Positions 5,503-8,716 of a stretch of 8,716 bases of DNA are shown piece by piece. Source of the stretch: Actinomycetota bacterium (GTDB lineage Bacteria; Actinomycetota; Thermoleophilia; Miltoncostaeales; Miltoncostaeaceae); NCBI GenBank assembly GCA_947475125.1, contig CANJMX010000059.1:1-8716 (forward strand), in the 5' to 3' direction. The notes beneath the pieces were generated by a model. That model had not been told where the DNA came from. It did no database searches and saw only the letters and a program-made list of their open reading frames with translations. The position numbers and the translations under genes are program-made. Every line of letters begins with the position of its first letter. Position 1 is the first letter of the stretch.

Positions 5503-6690
5503 TCAGGCGGCGGTCCCCGTCATGGGGAGAATTGACCGTCGCTTGGAGATGAGCACCTCGCGGTAGAGCTCCTCGATGCGGTCGGTCACCCGTGGCCAGT
5601 CGAACTCTTGCTCCACGGCGATACGCCCCTGCACGGCGATCTTCGCCGACCGCGACGGGTCATCCAGCAATTCACCGATGCCCACCGCCAGTTCGGCGCC
5701 ATCGTGCGGTGGCACGAAACGCCCCGGCACGTCGCCGCGGATCACCTGCCGGAATCCGATGTTGTCGGCCGCAACCACCGGCGTGCCCGATGCGAGTGCC
5801 TCAAGCAGCACGACACCGAACGATGCAAGGACGCACGGGGCGGCCATCACGTCGGCCTGCCGGTAGTAGTGGGGGCGCTCTTCGTTGAGCAGGCCAAGCC
5901 ACTCGATGCGGTCCCAGATACCGAGGTTCTTCGCCTTCTTCTCGTACATCGGGCGGGTGGGGCCATCGCCGATCACCTGCACCACGAACTCGCGCCCCTC
6001 GCGCTTGAGGATGGCGACGGCGTCGAGCAAGTCACCCAAGGCGTTGCGGGGGTCGAAACGGCCCACAAACAGGATCCGGGGCGGCCCCGGTTCACGTTCG
6101 TCGGGGCCGGTGAGCGGTCGGTACAGCTTGCAGTCGATTCCGTTGGGCACCACGTCCCAGTCGCCAGGGAAGTAGGGGGAAAGGGCCTGGATGCAGGCGT
6201 CGGAGACCGCGATGCGGCGGTCGAGCCGGTCGAGCGCGGCACGTACGTAGCGGCCCAGCGAGCGGTAGGCCCAGTGGCCGCCGTCGAAGTATGTGTGGAA
6301 CGTCCCCACGGTGACGGGCGCGGTGGATACCCGCAGGCACAGAAGCGGCAGGGTGGGGGAGGCCAGCGCCTGTGAATGCACAACGTCAACGCCGCGCACG
6401 GCATCCGCCATCTGCGGCTTGAGCCCCATACCCACGGTGAGCCGGGCGATGGACCCGTTGGATACCACGGGGATCGACCGACCGACGCGCCGCGTGCGGT
6501 ACCCGCTCTCACGGAACGCGGCGCGGTCCATCTCGGCAACCTCGCCGGCATCACCCAGATTGCCGGTGACAATCGTGACGTCGTGGCCGCGTGCGGCGAG
6601 TTCGCGGGAGAGAAAGTGCACGTGTTCGCTCACCCCACCGAGGGTGGGGTAGACGTATTCGCTGACCATCGCGATGGACAGACTGCTCAC
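5503..6690 (-). CDS. GT4-family glycosyltransferase with altered donor-site motifs
   Basis: The 395-residue product has the two-Rossmann GT-B fold of GT4 enzymes, nearest in style to PimA-like lipid or glycan transferases. The N-terminal lobe opens with a beta strand and the G-G-V-S-E-H-V loop (18-24), followed by V-V-H-S-Q (103-107) and F-H-T-Y-F (131-135). The C-terminal lobe has V-P-N-G-I-D (181-186), V-G-R-F-D-P-R-N-A (209-217), I-G-D-G-P (240-244) and A-S-F-G-V-V-L-L-E (289-297). Two normally conserved donor-site residues are replaced: the Lys of R-K-G is Asn216, and the first Glu of EX7E is Ala289. Glu297 remains. I chose GTG 6690 because the fold begins there. GTG 6768 would add 26 Pro/Ala/Gly-rich residues but has a G-rich stretch upstream. 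No signal peptide is seen, so it is probably cytosolic or at the inner membrane face. Donor and acceptor are unknown. Confidence 0.88.
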   Translation of the reverse strand: MSSLSIAMVSEYVYPTLGGVSEHVHFLSRELAARGHDVTIVTGNLGDAGEVAEMDRAAFRESGYRTRRVGRSIPVVSNGSIARLTVGMGLKPQMADAVRGVDVVHSQALASPTLPLLCLRVSTAPVTVGTFHTYFDGGHWAYRSLGRYVRAALDRLDRRIAVSDACIQALSPYFPGDWDVVPNGIDCKLYRPLTGPDEREPGPPRILFVGRFDPRNALGDLLDAVAILKREGREFVVQVIGDGPTRPMYEKKAKNLGIWDRIEWLGLLNEERPHYYRQADVMAAPCVLASFGVVLLEALASGTPVVAADNIGFRQVIRGDVPGRFVPPHDGAELAVGIGELLDDPSRSAKIAVQGRIAVEQEFDWPRVTDRIEELYREVLISKRRSILPMTGTAA

Positions 6691-6831
6691 GCGTGCGCTG
6701 CCGGTGTTGCGGGGTGCCTCACGGGGCGCCACGGTACCAGCGCCCGCGGGTGCCCCGGGGCGCTGCACCTCCCCTACCCCCGCTGCTACCCTCCGCCGGT
6801 CCGGAATCCAAGAACTGAGGCCGAATTCCGC
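6691..6831. promoter_or_regulatory. Divergent region between glycosyltransferase and yajC, with a putative yajC -10
   Basis: This 141-base stretch separates two divergent starts. TACCCT (6787-6792) fits TANNNT for yajC and would give a leader of about 32 bases. GAGG (6817-6820), 11 bases before the ATG, is a weak ribosome binding site. No good -35 is visible. Dense GC palindromes occur, including CCCGCGGG (6743-6750) and GCCCCGGGGC (6752-6761). If the glycosyltransferase starts at GTG 6768, the left part of this region is coding. Confidence 0.4.
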
Positions 6832-7125
6832 ATGTCGGGACTCCTTCTTCCTGTTTACATCATTGTCTTTGTCGCCCTGATCTACTTCGTCGCGGTGCGC
6901 CCGCAGCAGAAGCGCCGCCGCGAGATGGAGCAGTTGTCACGCACGCTTGAGCCCGGTGACGAGGTCGTCACAACGTCGGGCATCTACGGAATCGTGTCGG
7001 AGATGGAGGACGGCGGCACCGTGCTCATCCAGGTTGCCGAGGATGTGGATATCCGCATCGCGCAGTCCGCCATCGCCCGCAAGATCACCGCCGAGCCGGC
7101 CGCGGACCAGCCCGCCGCCGACTAG
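6832..7125 (+). CDS. yajC: Preprotein translocase subunit YajC
   Basis: YajC is a small single-pass membrane protein that associates with SecD and SecF and supports the SecYEG channel. The 97-residue product has the family pattern: a short outer N-terminus, one membrane helix (about 5-22), then R-P-Q-Q-K-R-R-R (23-30), and a small cytosolic domain with L-E-P-G-D-E-V-V-T-T-S-G-I-Y-G (39-53). The acidic/Ala-rich tail is usual. The frame stays open far upstream, opposite the glycosyltransferase gene, but ATG 6832 gives the normal N-terminus directly before the helix. secD follows after 39 bases, forming a yajC-secD unit. Confidence 0.95.
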   Translation: MSGLLLPVYIIVFVALIYFVAVRPQQKRRREMEQLSRTLEPGDEVVTTSGIYGIVSEMEDGGTVLIQVAEDVDIRIAQSAIARKITAEPAADQPAAD

Positions 7126-7164
7126 GGCAGCCACCATCTCCATCCCGCTTCCCGGCGTGCGCCG

Positions 7165-8716
7165 ATGAATCTGCGCCGCCGCTCCGTCCTCTTTCTCGCG
7201 GTCGTCATCGGTCTGATCGCGGCATCCGCCGTGGTCGTGGCCGTAAAGCCCGTGGTGCTCGGCCTGGATCTGCAGGGCGGCGTCGAGGTGGTGCTGCAGG
7301 GCAAGCCGACGCGCGATTCGCAGGTGACGCCCGAGGCCATCGCGCGCTCGGTCGAGGTCATTCGCAATCGAGTGGACTCGTTTGGCGTGTCGGAGCCGGA
7401 GATCCAGACGCAGGGCAGCGACCAGATCGTGGTCTCGCTGCCTGGCGCGAAGAATCCGGATCAGGTGGTGGAAGACCTCATCAAGCCGGCGCAGTTGGTG
7501 TTCACCGACTACGAAGCCAACTTCGTGGCCAGCGACCCGAGCCTGTGGAAGATGGTGCAGAAGGCGCAGAGCACCACGCCCAGGCCCCCGATCGAGGGTG
7601 CTGCGTCGTATTACCTGTTCAAGAAGAACCCGCCCCACGCGCTGGTGGCGGGGCCTGACGTGGAACGGGCGAGCCTGTTGCAGCCTTACGGCGGCAAGGT
7701 GCCCGCGAAGAGTCAGGTGGAGACGGTGCCTGCCGGTCTGGTGATCTACTCGGACCAGCAGAAGCTCGATCCGACCAAGGCTGACAGCCCGTCACGCACC
7801 GTGTACGTGCTGATGCAGGACAAGCCCGGGCTGAGCGGCAGCGACATCACGTCTGCCGCCCAGAGTTTTGACAACAGCGGTGGCGGGGGCAGTCAGGAGC
7901 CCATCGTCACCATGAGTTTCACCGACGCCGGGGCCAAGAAGTTCCAGGACGTCACGCGTGACCTTGCGCAACGTGGATCGCTGCGGAAGGGGCTGCAGAG
8001 CTTCGCCATCGTGCTTGACGGCAACATCATCTCGACGCCAACGATCGATTACCGCCAGTACCCCAATGGCATCAGTGGCAGCGGTGGCGCACAGATCTCG
8101 GGCAACTTCACCAGTGAGACCGCGCGCACGCTGTCCGACCAGCTGAACTCCGGTGCAATCCCCATTCGCCTGGATGTCATCAGCCAGAAGCAGGTCTCGG
8201 CCACGCTGGGTGCTGAGTCGCTGAGCCAGGGGCTCATTGCCGGTCTGGCTGGCCTCATCGTGGTGATGATCTTCCTCATCGTCTGGTACCGGCTGCTCGG
8301 CGTCATCGCCGCCGCCGCGCTCATCATCTACGCACTGTTCTACCTCGCAGTGGCTGAGCTCGTGCCAATCACGCTCACCCTGCCCGGCATTGCCGGCGCC
8401 ATCCTCACCATCGGCGTGGCGTCTGACGCCAACGTGGTCATATTCGAACGAATACGCGAGGAAGCCCGCGCCGGGCGGACCGCCAAATCGGCGATCCTCA
8501 CCGGCTATACGAAGGGCGTCAGCGCGATTATCGACGCGAACGTCGTCACGTTCATGACGGCGGCAATCCTCTTCCTGTTCGGCACCGCCGGGCCGAAGGG
8601 CTTTGCGTTCGTGCTGATGATCGGCGTGCTGCTCTCGCTGTTCACCGCCGTGCTGGTGACCCGCGTCGTCATCGAGATGCTGGCCGGCACCAAGGTGTTC
8701 CAGAACGAGAAGGTCA
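7165..8716 (+). CDS. secD: Protein translocase subunit SecD (3' truncated by window edge)
   Basis: SecD is an RND-type membrane protein that uses the proton-motive force to help proteins leave the Sec channel on the outer face of the membrane. The frame runs 517 codons without a stop to the window edge. It has an N-terminal basic start and TM1 (about 7-27), then G-L-D-L-Q-G-G (33-39), and a large extracytoplasmic region to about 345. That region includes V-I-R-N-R-V-D-S-F-G-V-S-E-P (65-78) and L-N-S-G-A-I-P-I (328-335). TM2-TM6 follow (about 354-506). TM4 carries the proton-relay Asp421 in S-D-A-N-V-V-I-F-E-R-I, and the TM5 repeat is I-I-D-A-N-V-V-T-F (455-463). ATG 7165 is the only sensible start, though no ribosome binding site is seen. 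The cut falls just after TM6, so a fused SecF half cannot be excluded. Confidence 0.96.
   Translation, partial: MNLRRRSVLFLAVVIGLIAASAVVVAVKPVVLGLDLQGGVEVVLQGKPTRDSQVTPEAIARSVEVIRNRVDSFGVSEPEIQTQGSDQIVVSLPGAKNPDQVVEDLIKPAQLVFTDYEANFVASDPSLWKMVQKAQSTTPRPPIEGAASYYLFKKNPPHALVAGPDVERASLLQPYGGKVPAKSQVETVPAGLVIYSDQQKLDPTKADSPSRTVYVLMQDKPGLSGSDITSAAQSFDNSGGGGSQEPIVTMSFTDAGAKKFQDVTRDLAQRGSLRKGLQSFAIVLDGNIISTPTIDYRQYPNGISGSGGAQISGNFTSETARTLSDQLNSGAIPIRLDVISQKQVSATLGAESLSQGLIAGLAGLIVVMIFLIVWYRLLGVIAAAALIIYALFYLAVAELVPITLTLPGIAGAILTIGVASDANVVIFERIREEARAGRTAKSAILTGYTKGVSAIIDANVVTFMTAAILFLFGTAGPKGFAFVLMIGVLLSLFTAVLVTRVVIEMLAGTKVFQNEKV

Noticed and set aside
5608..6375. 255-codon rightward open frame opposite the glycosyltransferase gene
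   Set aside because: It is antisense to a well-supported GT4 gene, shows no recognisable motifs, and is rich in His/Arg/Val/Gly as expected for a shadow frame in GC-rich DNA.
6376..6831. Upstream extension of the yajC frame giving a 249-residue protein
   Set aside because: The extra part is antisense to the glycosyltransferase start and has no motif. YajC proteins begin just before their membrane helix, at ATG 6832.
7382..7744. 120-codon rightward open frame within secD
   Set aside because: It is out of frame with secD and extremely Arg/Trp/Cys-rich, a frame-shifted reading of the SecD coding sequence.

Overview
The window is GC-rich (roughly two thirds G+C by eye) and almost fully coding. 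It reads as a housekeeping stretch of an actinobacterial chromosome. The order pdxS-pdxT-yebC-ruvC-ruvA-ruvB followed by yajC-secD is a known actinobacterial arrangement. Details of the SecD protein (a GLDLQGG motif straight after the first membrane segment, and an S-D-A-N-V motif instead of V-D-A-N in TM4) and the GT4 glycosyltransferase suggest a deep-branching lineage such as Thermoleophilia. That placement is inference from family memory, not a search result.

Left edge (1-943): the first 55 bases look like the 5' end of a leftward gene starting with a hydrophobic, signal-peptide-like segment. Divergent from it is a rightward RpiR-type regulator (HTH plus a degenerate sugar-isomerase, SIS, domain). 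A perfect 11-bp hairpin (974-1000) separates the regulator from the next unit.

Centre (about 1027-5492): six rightward genes form one compact unit with no gap above 9 bases. pdxS and pdxT (4-base overlap) form the ribosomal-pathway PLP synthase. yebC follows (17-base overlap), then ruvC (no gap), ruvA (9 bases) and ruvB (4-base overlap), the Holliday-junction resolvase and branch-migration motor. A TANNNT -10 box before pdxS sits 7 bases upstream of a six-codon mini-ORF whose stop overlaps the pdxS ATG. Another TANNNT box overlaps the ruvC stop at the right distance to start a leaderless ruvA transcript.

Right part (5466-8716): ruvB converges on a leftward GT4 glycosyltransferase, with 10 bases between the stops and a bulged hairpin over the ruvB end. 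The glycosyltransferase has lost two residues normally conserved in the GT4 donor site (Lys to Asn, and the first Glu of EX7E to Ala). Divergent from it, yajC and secD encode the SecDF-YajC accessory part of the Sec translocase. secD runs off the right edge after 517 codons.

I see no phage, transposon, CRISPR, RNA gene or obvious novel multi-gene system. The points most worth a second look are the glycosyltransferase active site, the mini-ORF in front of pdxS, and the putative leaderless ruvA promoter.
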